This document shows positions 38,362-46,126 of a stretch of DNA of 64,000 bases, piece after piece. Origin of the DNA: CAVSRC01 sp963743015 (GTDB lineage: Bacteria > Pseudomonadota > Alphaproteobacteria > Rhizobiales > Kaistiaceae); contig CAVUOD010000010.1 of the NCBI GenBank assembly GCA_963743015.1, positions 62,001 to 126,000 of the forward strand, given 5' to 3'. Position numbers and translations under genes: made by a program. The notes below the pieces were generated by a model. The model was not told the origin of the DNA and did not search any database. It worked only from the letters and a program-made list of their open reading frames with translations. How positions within the stretch are numbered: the first letter of the stretch is position 1; each line of letters starts with the position of its first letter.

Positions 38362-41007
38362 ATGGCGGACATCTTCATCAGCTACACGTCGAGCGACCGC
38401 GACTGGGCGTTCTGGATTGCCCGTGAGCTCGATGCGCTCGGCCACGTGCCGCATATCCATGAATGGGAGATCAAGGGCGGCGACGACATCTATGCCTGGA
38501 TGGAGAGCCGCCACGCCGCCGCCGACCATGTTCTGTGCGTCGTCTCCGACGACTATCTGAAGGCGCCCTATTCGACGCTCGAGCGCAACGCCGCCCTGTG
38601 GCAGGCGGTCGCCAAACGGCCGGGTTTCGTGCTGCTGGTCGCAGTCAAGCCCTGCCGCTTTCCGACGCTCGCCGACCATCTCCGCCGCTGCGAGCTGTTC
38701 GGCGTATCCGAAGAGGAAGCCCGCGAGCGCTTCCGCGCCTTCATGGCGAAGCCGGATGCGTCTCCGACGTCCTACTTTCCCGGCCAGGCGTTCGCCGTCT
38801 CCAACATTCCCATCCGCGTGCCGGCGCACTTCCTCGGCCGCGACGATTCGCTGGCGGCGATCGAGGCGGCCCTCGACCGCTACCAGGGCCGCGTCGCCAT
38901 CACGGCGCTCCATGGCTTGCGCGGGGTGGGCAAGACGACGCTCGCCGCCGCCTATGCCGAGCGCCATCGCACAGACTATCGCGCTACCTGGTGGATACGG
39001 GCGCAGACGGCGGAGGGCATGCGCGCCGATCTGGTCGGCCTCGGCGTTCGCCTCGGCTGGGTCACGGCGGACGAGAAGGAGGAGCCGGCGCTCGCCGTGG
39101 TCATGGAGCGGCTGCGGAACGAAGGCGAGGGACTGCTGCTCATCTACGACAACGCGGTCGATGCCAAGGCGCTGAAGGCCTATCTGCCGGCCGGCGGCCG
39201 GGCGCACGCGCTGGTCACGTCCAATGCGCCGGCCTGGCGCGGCGTCGCCGAACCAGTGGAGATCAGGCTGTGGCCGAAGGAGATCGGCGCCGACTATCTG
39301 GTTGCGCGTACCGGCCGCGAGGACGAGCGCGCAGCGGCGGCAGCCCTGTCGGACGCGCTCGGCGGCCTGCCGCTGGCGCATGAGCAGGCGGCGGCCTATT
39401 GCGAACGGCTCGACTTGTCGCTGGCCGAATACCAGAGGCGCTTTGCCGCCTCGCCGGCGAAGTTCCTCGACAACAGCCGCGATGCGCCGAGCGAGTACCA
39501 CGACGGTCTGACCGTGGCGAAGACCTTCGCGCTCGCCATCGAGGAAGCGGCGAAGCTTCATCCCGCCGCCGAGCCGCTGATTGTCCATGCCGCCTTTCTG
39601 GCGCCGGAACCGATCCCGCTGTTCCTGTTTTCAGAGGGGCGCGAGAAGCTCGACGAGCCGCTGGCTTTGGCGCTGGCCGACGACGACGGCCTTGACGAAG
39701 CGATTGCGGCGCTGCGCGCCTTCGCGCTGGTCGACCGCGAAACGATCCCCGATGAGCGCGATCCGTCGATCACCACGGAGTGCGTCCGCCTGCATCGCCT
39801 GGTGCGTCAGGTGGTGGCAGGGCGGCGGGAAGGCGACAGGCGCGAAAATGTTCGGCGTGCGTTGGTGAGGACGTTGGCAGCAGTTTATCCCGAATACATA
39901 TGGCGCGATCCTGCGACATGGCCACGGGCGCGCCGGCTCGATGGGCTGGCCATCGGGTTGCTTGCTGGTGACGCTGCCCTACCTGACCAGGCAGAGGATG
40001 CTGCTGCCTCTGCGCTTATCGGCGCCGGAAACTACAAGCAATTTGCCCTCGCAGCTTATGCGCAAGCGCGACCGCTCTATGAGCGCGCGCTGGCGATCCG
40101 TGAGAAGGTGCTTGGCCCCGAGCATCCCAGCATCGCGAAAAGCCTCAACAGTCTTGCCTTCCTGCTGCGTGACCAGGGCGACCTTGGCGGCGCGCGACCG
40201 CTGTTGGAACGTGCGCTGGCGATCGACGAAAAGGTGCTCGGCCCCGAGCATCTCTCCACGGCGCTGAGTCTTCACAACCTCGCCAGCCTGCTGCAGGATC
40301 AGGGCGATCTCGCCGAAGCGCGACCGCTCAATGAGCGCGCGCTGGCGATCTACGAGAAGGCGTTGGGCCCCGAGCATCCCGACACAGCGGCAAGCCTCAA
40401 CAACCTCGCCTTCCTGTTGCAGGATCAAGGCAACCTTGCCGACGCGCGACCGCTTCATGAGCGCGCGCTGGCAATTTGGGAGAAGGCGCTCGGCCCCGAG
40501 CATCCACATACGGCGACCAGCCTCAACAACCTTGCCATCCTGCTGCGGAGCCAGGGAGACCTCGCCGGGGCGCGATCGCTTTATGAGCGCGCGCTGGCGA
40601 TACGCGAGAAGATGCTTGGCCCCGAGCATCCGGATACGGCGCTCAGCCTCAACAACCTTGCCTTCCTGCTGCGGGCCCAAGACGACCTTGCTCGGGCGCG
40701 ACCGCTTTACGAGCGCGCGCTGGCAATTTGGGAGAAGGTGCTCGGCGCCGGGCATCCGCACACCAATCGCGGGCGTGGCAATCTGGCCAGTTTGATGCTT
40801 GCCGCCGATCAGCCGGCGCGGGCTCTCCCACTCGCCGAAGCCGCCCTTACCTCCCATGACAAGGCGCTGGGGGCGGATCACCCGTGGACCAAAGACTCCG
40901 CCCGCATCACTGCCGATGCGCTCGACGCCCTCGGCCGCGGCGATGAGGCGGCGGCGCTGCGCGAGCGCTACGCCCTGCAAGCGGACGAGGCCGGCAAGGC
41001 GACGTGA
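38362..41007 (+). CDS. TIR-NB-ARC-TPR STAND protein, putative antiviral sensor
   Basis: An 881-residue cytoplasmic protein. Residues 1-130 are a TIR domain: MADIFISYTSSDRDWAFWIA, WEIKGGDDIYAWM, VVSDDYLKAPYSTLERNAA, the last holding the Glu expected for NAD+ cleavage. Residues 150-440 are an NB-ARC ATPase: Walker A LRGVGKTT (near 187), Walker B GLLLIYDN (near 258), GGLPLAHEQAA (near 333). Residues 568-830 hold seven 42-residue kinesin-light-chain-type TPRs (ERALAI-EK-LGPEHP-TA-SLNNLA). Known TIR-STAND proteins sense phage products through the repeat region and deplete NAD+. No second defence gene lies beside it. Confidence 0.88.
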   Translation: MADIFISYTSSDRDWAFWIARELDALGHVPHIHEWEIKGGDDIYAWMESRHAAADHVLCVVSDDYLKAPYSTLERNAALWQAVAKRPGFVLLVAVKPCRFPTLADHLRRCELFGVSEEEARERFRAFMAKPDASPTSYFPGQAFAVSNIPIRVPAHFLGRDDSLAAIEAALDRYQGRVAITALHGLRGVGKTTLAAAYAERHRTDYRATWWIRAQTAEGMRADLVGLGVRLGWVTADEKEEPALAVVMERLRNEGEGLLLIYDNAVDAKALKAYLPAGGRAHALVTSNAPAWRGVAEPVEIRLWPKEIGADYLVARTGREDERAAAAALSDALGGLPLAHEQAAAYCERLDLSLAEYQRRFAASPAKFLDNSRDAPSEYHDGLTVAKTFALAIEEAAKLHPAAEPLIVHAAFLAPEPIPLFLFSEGREKLDEPLALALADDDGLDEAIAALRAFALVDRETIPDERDPSITTECVRLHRLVRQVVAGRREGDRRENVRRALVRTLAAVYPEYIWRDPATWPRARRLDGLAIGLLAGDAALPDQAEDAAASALIGAGNYKQFALAAYAQARPLYERALAIREKVLGPEHPSIAKSLNSLAFLLRDQGDLGGARPLLERALAIDEKVLGPEHLSTALSLHNLASLLQDQGDLAEARPLNERALAIYEKALGPEHPDTAASLNNLAFLLQDQGNLADARPLHERALAIWEKALGPEHPHTATSLNNLAILLRSQGDLAGARSLYERALAIREKMLGPEHPDTALSLNNLAFLLRAQDDLARARPLYERALAIWEKVLGAGHPHTNRGRGNLASLMLAADQPARALPLAEAALTSHDKALGADHPWTKDSARITADALDALGRGDEAAALRERYALQADEAGKAT
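40066..40821 (+). repeat. Six 126-bp tandem repeats encoding TPRs
   Basis: Units begin with GCGCGA(C/T)CG at 40066, 40192, 40318, 40444, 40570 and 40696, an exact 126-base period (42 codons). Unit cores such as GAGCGCGCGCTGGC and GGCCCCGAGCATC are almost unchanged at DNA level. This suggests recent expansion or frequent recombination in the sensor region. Confidence 0.9.
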
Positions 41008-41033
41008 CGCGTTGTCTCCTGCACCCCCCACAA

Positions 41034-41060
41034 CAAAAAAGCCGCCGGTCTCCCGGCGGC
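41034..41060 (-). terminator. Terminator of cspA
   Basis: Read on the minus strand: GCCGCCGG, loop GAGA, CCGGCGGC, then TTTTTTG. It lies 46 bases beyond the cspA stop and also just after the TIR gene stop, so it may block read-through from both sides. Confidence 0.8.
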
Positions 41061-41106
41061 TATCAGAAGTTTCCGAGCGGCGCCTGCGGGTCGCCGCTGG
41101 AAAGTG

Positions 41107-41322
41107 TCAGCCTACAATTTGCAGATCGACTGCCTTGGGCCCTTTGCCTCTCTCGTCCGGCTCGGTGTCGAAGGACACCTTCATGCCGTCCGTCAGGGGG
41201 CCAATGCCGGACCGCTCGACGGCAGTGACATGAACGAACACATCCTTGCCGCCGCCGTCCGGCGTGATGAAGCCGTATCCCTTAGAGGCGTTGAAGAACT
41301 TGACGGTGCCATTCTGGCGCAT
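41107..41322 (-). CDS. cspA: Cold-shock protein
   Basis: A 71-residue single-stranded nucleic acid-binding OB-fold protein. MRQNGTVKFFNASKGYGFIT and DVFVHVTAVERSG contain the RNP1 and RNP2 motifs (KGYGFI, VFVHV). Such proteins melt RNA structure in the cold. The 260 bases upstream (41323-41582) have no gene and should include the promoter and the 5' leader. Confidence 0.95.
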   Translation of the reverse strand: MRQNGTVKFFNASKGYGFITPDGGGKDVFVHVTAVERSGIGPLTDGMKVSFDTEPDERGKGPKAVDLQIVG

Positions 41323-41582
41323 CGCATGACCTTTTCAGTTCAGTCTCCCGGATGCGGACGGCACGCGGTCCGGCGAGGTGGTCCCCGCCGGGCCTCGCGT
41401 CGCCCACGGACAAACTATGATCCAGTGGGGGGGAGAAAACAACGTCCGGCAGCGCCGCAGCCCCTGCGAGCCGGCTCAAGTGCCTGACGGCACGTGATTT
41501 TTGTCCGGCGGCCGGACCCCGGCCAAGCGCTCCGCGGCGAAGCCGCGTGCGCCCGGCCGAGTGTTTTTGGCGCGTCTTGCGC

Positions 41583-42860
41583 TTACTTGCTGACCTTCAG
41601 CTTGCCCATCTGAAGGAATTGCATGACCGCCTTTTCAAAGTACGGCTCGGTGATGCCGCGCCTCACCTTGCCCATGAAGTACTTCTCGAACGCGATCTTG
41701 GCGACGTGGACCCATTTGCCTTGCGACGACCAGTTGACGTTGCGCGGCGGGTTCTGCGGCTGGGCAATGAAGGCGACGCCGGTGTCGCCGAAGTCGGCCA
41801 GGCAGATCGCGTTCCAGCTCGCCTCGTGCGAGGTCTCCTTGCCGACGATGGCATCGCGGATGTTGAGCGCGGTTGCCGTCACCATGCTCTCGATCATGTA
41901 GCCGGTCTTGGGCACGCCCACCGGCACCGGCGTCGGCTCATAGGGCGGAATGGCGATGCACACGCCGACGCCATAGACGTTGGAGTATTTCGGGTTGCGC
42001 TGGTGGTGGTCGACAATGACGAAGCCGCGCGGGTTGACCAGCCCCTCGATGCCGCGCACCGCGGGAATGCCGCGGAAGGCGGGCAGCATCATGGAGTGCT
42101 TGTAGGGCAGCTCGTGCTTCTTCTTCTCGCTGCCGTCCTCATTGAGCTCGAGCACATAGGCCTTGCCGTCCGCGAACTTCTCCACCTTGGCGTTCACCAC
42201 CCACTTGATGGTGCGCTCGCGCAGTGCGCTTTCCATCAGGCCCTTGGTGTCGCCGACGCCGCCCAGGCCGAGATGGCCGATATAGGGCTCCGAGGTGACG
42301 AAGGTCATCGGCACTTTGTCGCGAATCTTGCGCTGGCGCAGATCGGTATCCATGATCATCGCGAACTCGTAGGCCGGGCCGAAGCAGGAGGCGCCCTGCA
42401 CGGCACCGACGACGATCGGGCCGGGGTCGGCGCAGAATTTCTCCCAGGCCTGCGAGCCGCCGGCAGCGTGATCCACGTCGCACACCGAGGTCGTGTTCTT
42501 CTCCGGGCCGAATCCCTCGATCTCGTCGAAGGCGAGCTCGGGACCGGTGGCGATGACCAGATAGTCGTAGGTGATCTCTTCGCCGTTCGACAGCGCGATG
42601 CGGTTTTCCTCCGGCACCAGCTTCTCCGCCGCGGCATGGACGAAGTCGACCTTGTTGCGCGGCAGCACCGTGGCAAGGTCGATGGTGACCTGTTCCTTCG
42701 TCCGCCATTTCACCGCCACCCACGGATTGGACGGCGTGAACTGGAAGAAGGGCTTGTTGGAAACGACCGTGACCTTGTGGGCCCGGTCGAGGGTAGCGCG
42801 CAGCTCATAGGCGGCTGAAATGCCGCCGATGCCGCCGCCGAGAACGACGATATGCGACAT
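41583..42860 (-). CDS. sqr: Sulfide:quinone oxidoreductase
   Basis: A 425-residue membrane-associated flavoprotein that oxidises sulfide and reduces quinone. The FAD-binding start is MSHIVVLGGGIGGISAAYEL; DYLVIATGPELAFDEIEGFG and VYGVGVCIAIPP follow. Cysteines at about 127 (TTSVC), 159 (GASCF) and 301 (GVC) match the three catalytic or structural cysteines of SQR. AAGGAGAT precedes ATG 42860. A palindrome lies 35 bases upstream. Electrons could feed the bc1 complex also encoded in this window. Confidence 0.9.
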   Translation of the reverse strand: MSHIVVLGGGIGGISAAYELRATLDRAHKVTVVSNKPFFQFTPSNPWVAVKWRTKEQVTIDLATVLPRNKVDFVHAAAEKLVPEENRIALSNGEEITYDYLVIATGPELAFDEIEGFGPEKNTTSVCDVDHAAGGSQAWEKFCADPGPIVVGAVQGASCFGPAYEFAMIMDTDLRQRKIRDKVPMTFVTSEPYIGHLGLGGVGDTKGLMESALRERTIKWVVNAKVEKFADGKAYVLELNEDGSEKKKHELPYKHSMMLPAFRGIPAVRGIEGLVNPRGFVIVDHHQRNPKYSNVYGVGVCIAIPPYEPTPVPVGVPKTGYMIESMVTATALNIRDAIVGKETSHEASWNAICLADFGDTGVAFIAQPQNPPRNVNWSSQGKWVHVAKIAFEKYFMGKVRRGITEPYFEKAVMQFLQMGKLKVSK

Positions 42861-43209
42861 GGTTGTGGGATCTCCTTGGTTTCCTGTCCCCCTTACATAC
42901 AATTTTTTGCATGTATTGGAAGCCCCCGCGCTCCGCCGTGGCGAAAATTGACGGTTTCCGCGGGCGAAGCCGACGAAATCACGGTGATCCAGGGCACCTT
43001 GCACCCAGCCCCGATCATCGATTCCGATGTTAGCCGGGCCAATCGGGGCCGCAATGACATGAGTCAGAAGCGGGCCGCGACAAAAAGGCGGGCACGGGAG
43101 GCAGCAACACGAAGACGTGAGCGGCGCGCCGGAAGGGGCGCCTTCGAACGTTCAAGGCCGTCAGGCAGAATGAAGCGCAAGCCGGATCACGGCCAATGGA
43201 GGAGAAGGC
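42861..43209. other. Gene-free spacer between sqr and the hydrolase gene
   Basis: A 349-base divergent spacer. I see the 42895-42914 palindrome near sqr and a purine-rich ribosome site (GGAGGAGAAGGC) before ATG 43210. A basic, Arg-rich frame from ATG 43059 has no convincing start context or family, so it is not called a gene. Confidence 0.5.
42895..42914. promoter_or_regulatory. Candidate operator of sqr
   Basis: ACATACAA (42895-42902), TTTT, TTGCATGT (42907-42914): an inverted repeat with one mismatch in an AT-rich island inside GC-rich DNA, 35 bases before the sqr start. It could bind a sulfide-responsive repressor of the BigR/SqrR kind. No such gene is adjacent. Confidence 0.4.
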
Positions 43210-44091
43210 ATGACCCAGGCACCGAAGATCACGCAGGAAATGATCGATCTCTATGACGAGTACACCCATCTGACGCTCGACCGGCGCGGGTTCATGGCGA
43301 AGCTGACCGGCCTTGCCGGCAGCGCGGCCGCGGCGGCGGCGATCGTGCCGTTGATTGCCAGCAACTATGCGCGGGCGGCAGTGGTGGCGCCGGACGATCC
43401 GCGGCTCGCCGTCAGCGATGTGACCTATGCCGGCGGCGCCGGCAAGGTGAAGGGCTATCTCGCCATGCCGGCGGATCGCGACGACGAGCTTCCCGCCGTC
43501 GTCGTTGTTCACGAGAATCGCGGCCTCAATCCGCACATCAAGGATGTGACCCGGCGTCTGGCGGTGGAGGGCTTCGTCGCGCTGGCCGTCGATCTGCTGT
43601 CGCGTCTCGGCGGTACGCCGGCGAGCGAGGAGGAAGCGGCCAAGATGTTTCAGAACATCGACCGCAGCGGTCTGGTCGTCGATGCGGTCGCGGCGGTTCC
43701 CTATCTCGCCGGGCGCGAGGAGACCAACGGCGCGGTCGGGGCGGTCGGCTTCTGCTTCGGCGGCGGCATCGTCAACCAGATGGCGGTCAACAGCCCGGAC
43801 CTGCGCGCCGCCGTCGCCTATTACGGCGCCCAGCCGCGGGCCGAGGACGTGGCCCGGATCAGGGCGAAGCTGATGCTCCATTATGCCGGCCTCGACCAGC
43901 GCATCGATGCGGGCATTCCCGCCTATGTGGCGGCGCTCAAGGCGGCCGGCGTCGACTATCAGCTGTTCATGTATGAAGGCGTCAATCACGCCTTCAACAA
44001 CGACACCTCGGCGGCGCGCTACAACAAGGCGGCGGCGGATCTGGCGTGGGCGCGCACCGTCGCCTTCTTCAAGGAGACTCTGGTCGCGTGA
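43210..44091 (+). CDS. Tat-exported dienelactone hydrolase family protein
   Basis: A 293-residue alpha/beta hydrolase. Twin-arginine signal at residues 20-57 (LDRRGFMAKLTG, hydrophobic core, NYARAA). Catalytic residues: nucleophile Cys in GFCFGGG, Glu in VVVHENRGLNPHI, His in GVNHAFNND. Classical dienelactone hydrolases are cytoplasmic; the exported subgroup has unknown substrates. Faces away from sqr. Confidence 0.88.
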   Translation: MTQAPKITQEMIDLYDEYTHLTLDRRGFMAKLTGLAGSAAAAAAIVPLIASNYARAAVVAPDDPRLAVSDVTYAGGAGKVKGYLAMPADRDDELPAVVVVHENRGLNPHIKDVTRRLAVEGFVALAVDLLSRLGGTPASEEEAAKMFQNIDRSGLVVDAVAAVPYLAGREETNGAVGAVGFCFGGGIVNQMAVNSPDLRAAVAYYGAQPRAEDVARIRAKLMLHYAGLDQRIDAGIPAYVAALKAAGVDYQLFMYEGVNHAFNNDTSAARYNKAAADLAWARTVAFFKETLVA

Positions 44092-44297
44092 GGCCGGCGC
44101 GGCGAAGCGTATCGCGCGGTGCGTTTCTCCGCCTTTACCACGCGGATCGCCGTCACTTGCCTCGCCACATTCGTGGCGTAATCTTTGGTGCAGGGGGGCC
44201 GGACGCCCGGCCAGGTGCCGGGCGCGGTCGGCCCAGTTTCTTATTCCTTGGGTGGTTTCTCGCCGGTGCCGATCGGCAATACGAAGAGGAAACGAGG

Positions 44298-44696
44298 ATG
44301 AAGCTTCGTTCGCTTGCAACCGCCGCGCTCGGCTTGGGTCTGGTCATGGCCGTGCCCGCCGTCGCGCAGGCCTATACCAACTACACCACCGACTCGGTCA
44401 ACTTCCGTGCCGGACCGGGAGTCGGTTACCACAGCTATGGCGCCCTGCCGGCGGGCACGCCGGTCGATGTTCACTATTGTCAGGCCGACTGGTGCCGGGC
44501 GACGTCGTTCCTCGGCACCGGCTGGGTGTCGTCCTACTATCTCGAAGGGGCGCGGCGCATCTATCCGCGGCGCTACTTCCCGCCGGCCTACTATGCGCCT
44601 TATCCCTATTACCGGCCGCATCGCTATTACCGGCCCTATCCCTACTACCGCCGCTACCCGCGGTCGGGCTTCTCCTTTTATTTCGGGTGGCCGTAG
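44298..44696 (+). CDS. Secreted SH3 domain protein with Tyr/Pro-rich tail
   Basis: A 132-residue periplasmic protein: signal peptide (ending AVAQA), bacterial SH3 domain (VNFRAGPGVGYHSYGALPAGTPVDVHYC...GTGWVSSYYLEG), then a tail of Tyr, Pro and Arg (YYAPYPYYRPHRYYRPYPYY). SH3b domains often bind peptidoglycan. Its counterpart at 50208 has the same build. Confidence 0.8.
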   Translation: MKLRSLATAALGLGLVMAVPAVAQAYTNYTTDSVNFRAGPGVGYHSYGALPAGTPVDVHYCQADWCRATSFLGTGWVSSYYLEGARRIYPRRYFPPAYYAPYPYYRPHRYYRPYPYYRRYPRSGFSFYFGWP

Positions 44697-44745
44697 GCGA
44701 CGGGTGACGGCGCGCCCGCGTCGCGTGACGCGCGGTCGGTCAGGC

Positions 44746-44778
44746 AAAGGGGAGCAGCCTGCAAAGCGGCTCCCCTTT
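44746..44778. terminator. Bidirectional terminator between SH3 and FecR genes
   Basis: AAAGGGGAGC and GCTCCCCTTT pair around a short loop, with A and T runs at the two ends. It lies between convergent stops and should serve both genes. Confidence 0.85.
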
Positions 44779-44849
44779 TCCGTCGGGTACCCATGTCGCC
44801 GTCGCGTGTCGTTTGGTGCGCGATGCCGGTCGCGACGAGCCGCCGCAAC

Positions 44850-45644
44850 TCACTTGAAGAGCTTCGGCAGCGTCAGCCGCGGCAACTTCAATTTCGGTCG
44901 CGTGAGCTGCTTCATCGTCTCGGTGACCGTCGTCGCGGCACCGCCGACATAGCGCGCGACAATTTTTTTCTCGCCGCGCAGCGCCGGTACCAGCAAACGC
45001 TGATTGCTGATGAAGGGCAGTGCCGCCTTCAGCGGGATGCCCTTGAAGAAGGTGCCGTCCCACTTGTCGTGCAGCGAGAAGATGCCGTCGATGCTCATGG
45101 TGAGAAAGCGTCCGATGACGTTGTGCAGGCGGCAGGCAGCGTTCGACGGACACACCTCGACGGCGCCGTTGATCATGGCGATCGCCAACTCGCCGGTGTT
45201 GCCGACATAGACGTCGAAGGCGGTGCCGCGCACGCCGATGGTGGCGGTCGGCGTCTTGATCTCATAGGCGTCATGCCTGGCCTGGCCGGTGATGAAACGG
45301 AACGAGCCGCGGGTCAGGTCGATCACCACCTTCGAGCCGGAACTCTTTGGATTATATACGAAATTGTCGAGGACCACGGTCGAGCCGGGGCCGATGGCGA
45401 GCTTGGTCCTGTCGCGGAATTCGAACTGGCCGACGCCGGCGGAATTGGTGGTCACGGTCTGGTTGGCGAAGATGTCGTCGCCGCTCTTCAAGACGACCGA
45501 CTGACTATCGAGCGTGCCGGTCACCGACGTCGTGATCGCCGTCGCCTTGCCGATATCGGTTGCGGCCCGGGCGCTGCCGGACAGCGATGCGACGAAGGCG
45601 AGGGCAAGCGCGCATGCGACGCTGCACGATGGTGAGAACGGCAT
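44850..45644 (-). CDS. FecR domain protein, exported
   Basis: A 264-residue protein with signal peptide MPFSPSCSVACALALAF... ending ARAA. The FecR-like beta domain spans about 40-190: LKSGDDIFANQTVTTNSAG, KLAIGPGSTVVLDNFVYNP, KTPTATIGVRGTAFDVYV. Stand-alone exported FecR-domain proteins, without an anti-sigma anchor, are common and of unclear role. An upstream ATG (45752) would precede the signal peptide with 36 basic residues and is less likely. Confidence 0.75.
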   Translation of the reverse strand: MPFSPSCSVACALALAFVASLSGSARAATDIGKATAITTSVTGTLDSQSVVLKSGDDIFANQTVTTNSAGVGQFEFRDRTKLAIGPGSTVVLDNFVYNPKSSGSKVVIDLTRGSFRFITGQARHDAYEIKTPTATIGVRGTAFDVYVGNTGELAIAMINGAVEVCPSNAACRLHNVIGRFLTMSIDGIFSLHDKWDGTFFKGIPLKAALPFISNQRLLVPALRGEKKIVARYVGGAATTVTETMKQLTRPKLKLPRLTLPKLFK

Positions 45645-45765
45645 CGGTCGAAGAAGCCTCTTGACGAAGTAACGCGATCGAAGCCGCGCATGATGCACTC
45701 CATCGCGACGCCATGCATGCGCAAACGACGGTCGCATAAATTTCGTCGGCATTACGATTAGCGCG

Positions 45766-45795
45766 TTGTTAACTCGGAACTTGCACTACTATGTT
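45766..45795 (+). promoter_or_regulatory. Probable promoter of the Lys-rich peptide gene
   Basis: TTGTTA (45766-45771), 18 bases, TATGTT (45790-45795), about 45 bases before the start codon. This AT-rich patch is also the upstream region of the divergent fecR-like gene. Confidence 0.4.
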
Positions 45796-45838
45796 CGTGT
45801 GAGTTGATTCGCGACTCGACACCGAGAGGAGAAGACCA

Positions 45839-45931
45839 TTGGCTAAGAAAGCTGTGAAGAAGGCGGTGAAGAAGCCTGCGAAGAAGGCTGCCAAGAAGAA
45901 GGTCGCGAAGAAGGTCGCGAAGAAGAAGTAG
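45839..45931 (+). CDS. 30-residue Lys/Ala-rich histone H1-like peptide
   Basis: TTG start at 45839 behind GAGGAG, TAG at 45929-45931. After the start Met the peptide is built only from Lys, Ala, Val and one Pro (AKKAVKKAVKKPAKKAAKKK and on), 18 of 30 residues being Lys. It has its own promoter-like boxes and a clear terminator, so it is a stand-alone transcription unit. It resembles the tails of bacterial H1-like proteins and probably binds nucleic acid. Too short for default gene finders. Confidence 0.65.
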   Translation: MAKKAVKKAVKKPAKKAAKKKVAKKVAKKK

Positions 45932-46029
45932 TACCGATGTCACCGATCACCCGGTGACAACCACGAGCATCCCGCTCGCCGTCGCGGTCACATGACGGAT
46001 CGCACGGCGGCGGGGATGTTCCAGTAAAA

Positions 46030-46058
46030 GGGGCATCCATGTGATGCCCCGTTTTTTT
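46030..46058 (+). terminator. Terminator of the Lys-rich peptide gene
   Basis: GGGGCATC (46030-46037), loop CATGT, GATGCCCC (46043-46050), then GTTTTTTT. One of the clearest intrinsic terminators in the window. Confidence 0.9.
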
Positions 46059-46126
46059 GTGCTCTCCCATTCGCAACACGCGTCGCGCCGCCGCTGGTCC
46101 TTGCCCGCGGCGAGGTTCGCGCGCGT

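Noticed and set aside
40066..40821. Regularly spaced repeats suggesting a CRISPR array
   Set aside because: The 126-base period is translated as 42-residue TPR units within one open frame; no unique spacers.
41503..41517. Perfect palindrome GTCCGGCGGCCGGAC after sqr
   Set aside because: The T/A run lies on the wrong side for a minus-strand terminator, so it is not called as one.
43059..43209. Arg-rich frame upstream of the dienelactone hydrolase gene
   Set aside because: No ribosome site, runs out of frame past the next gene's start, and no family resemblance.
45839..45931. Simple AAG-rich low-complexity DNA
   Set aside because: Rejected as mere low complexity because it has start, ribosome site, stop and terminator in the right order; kept as a gene.
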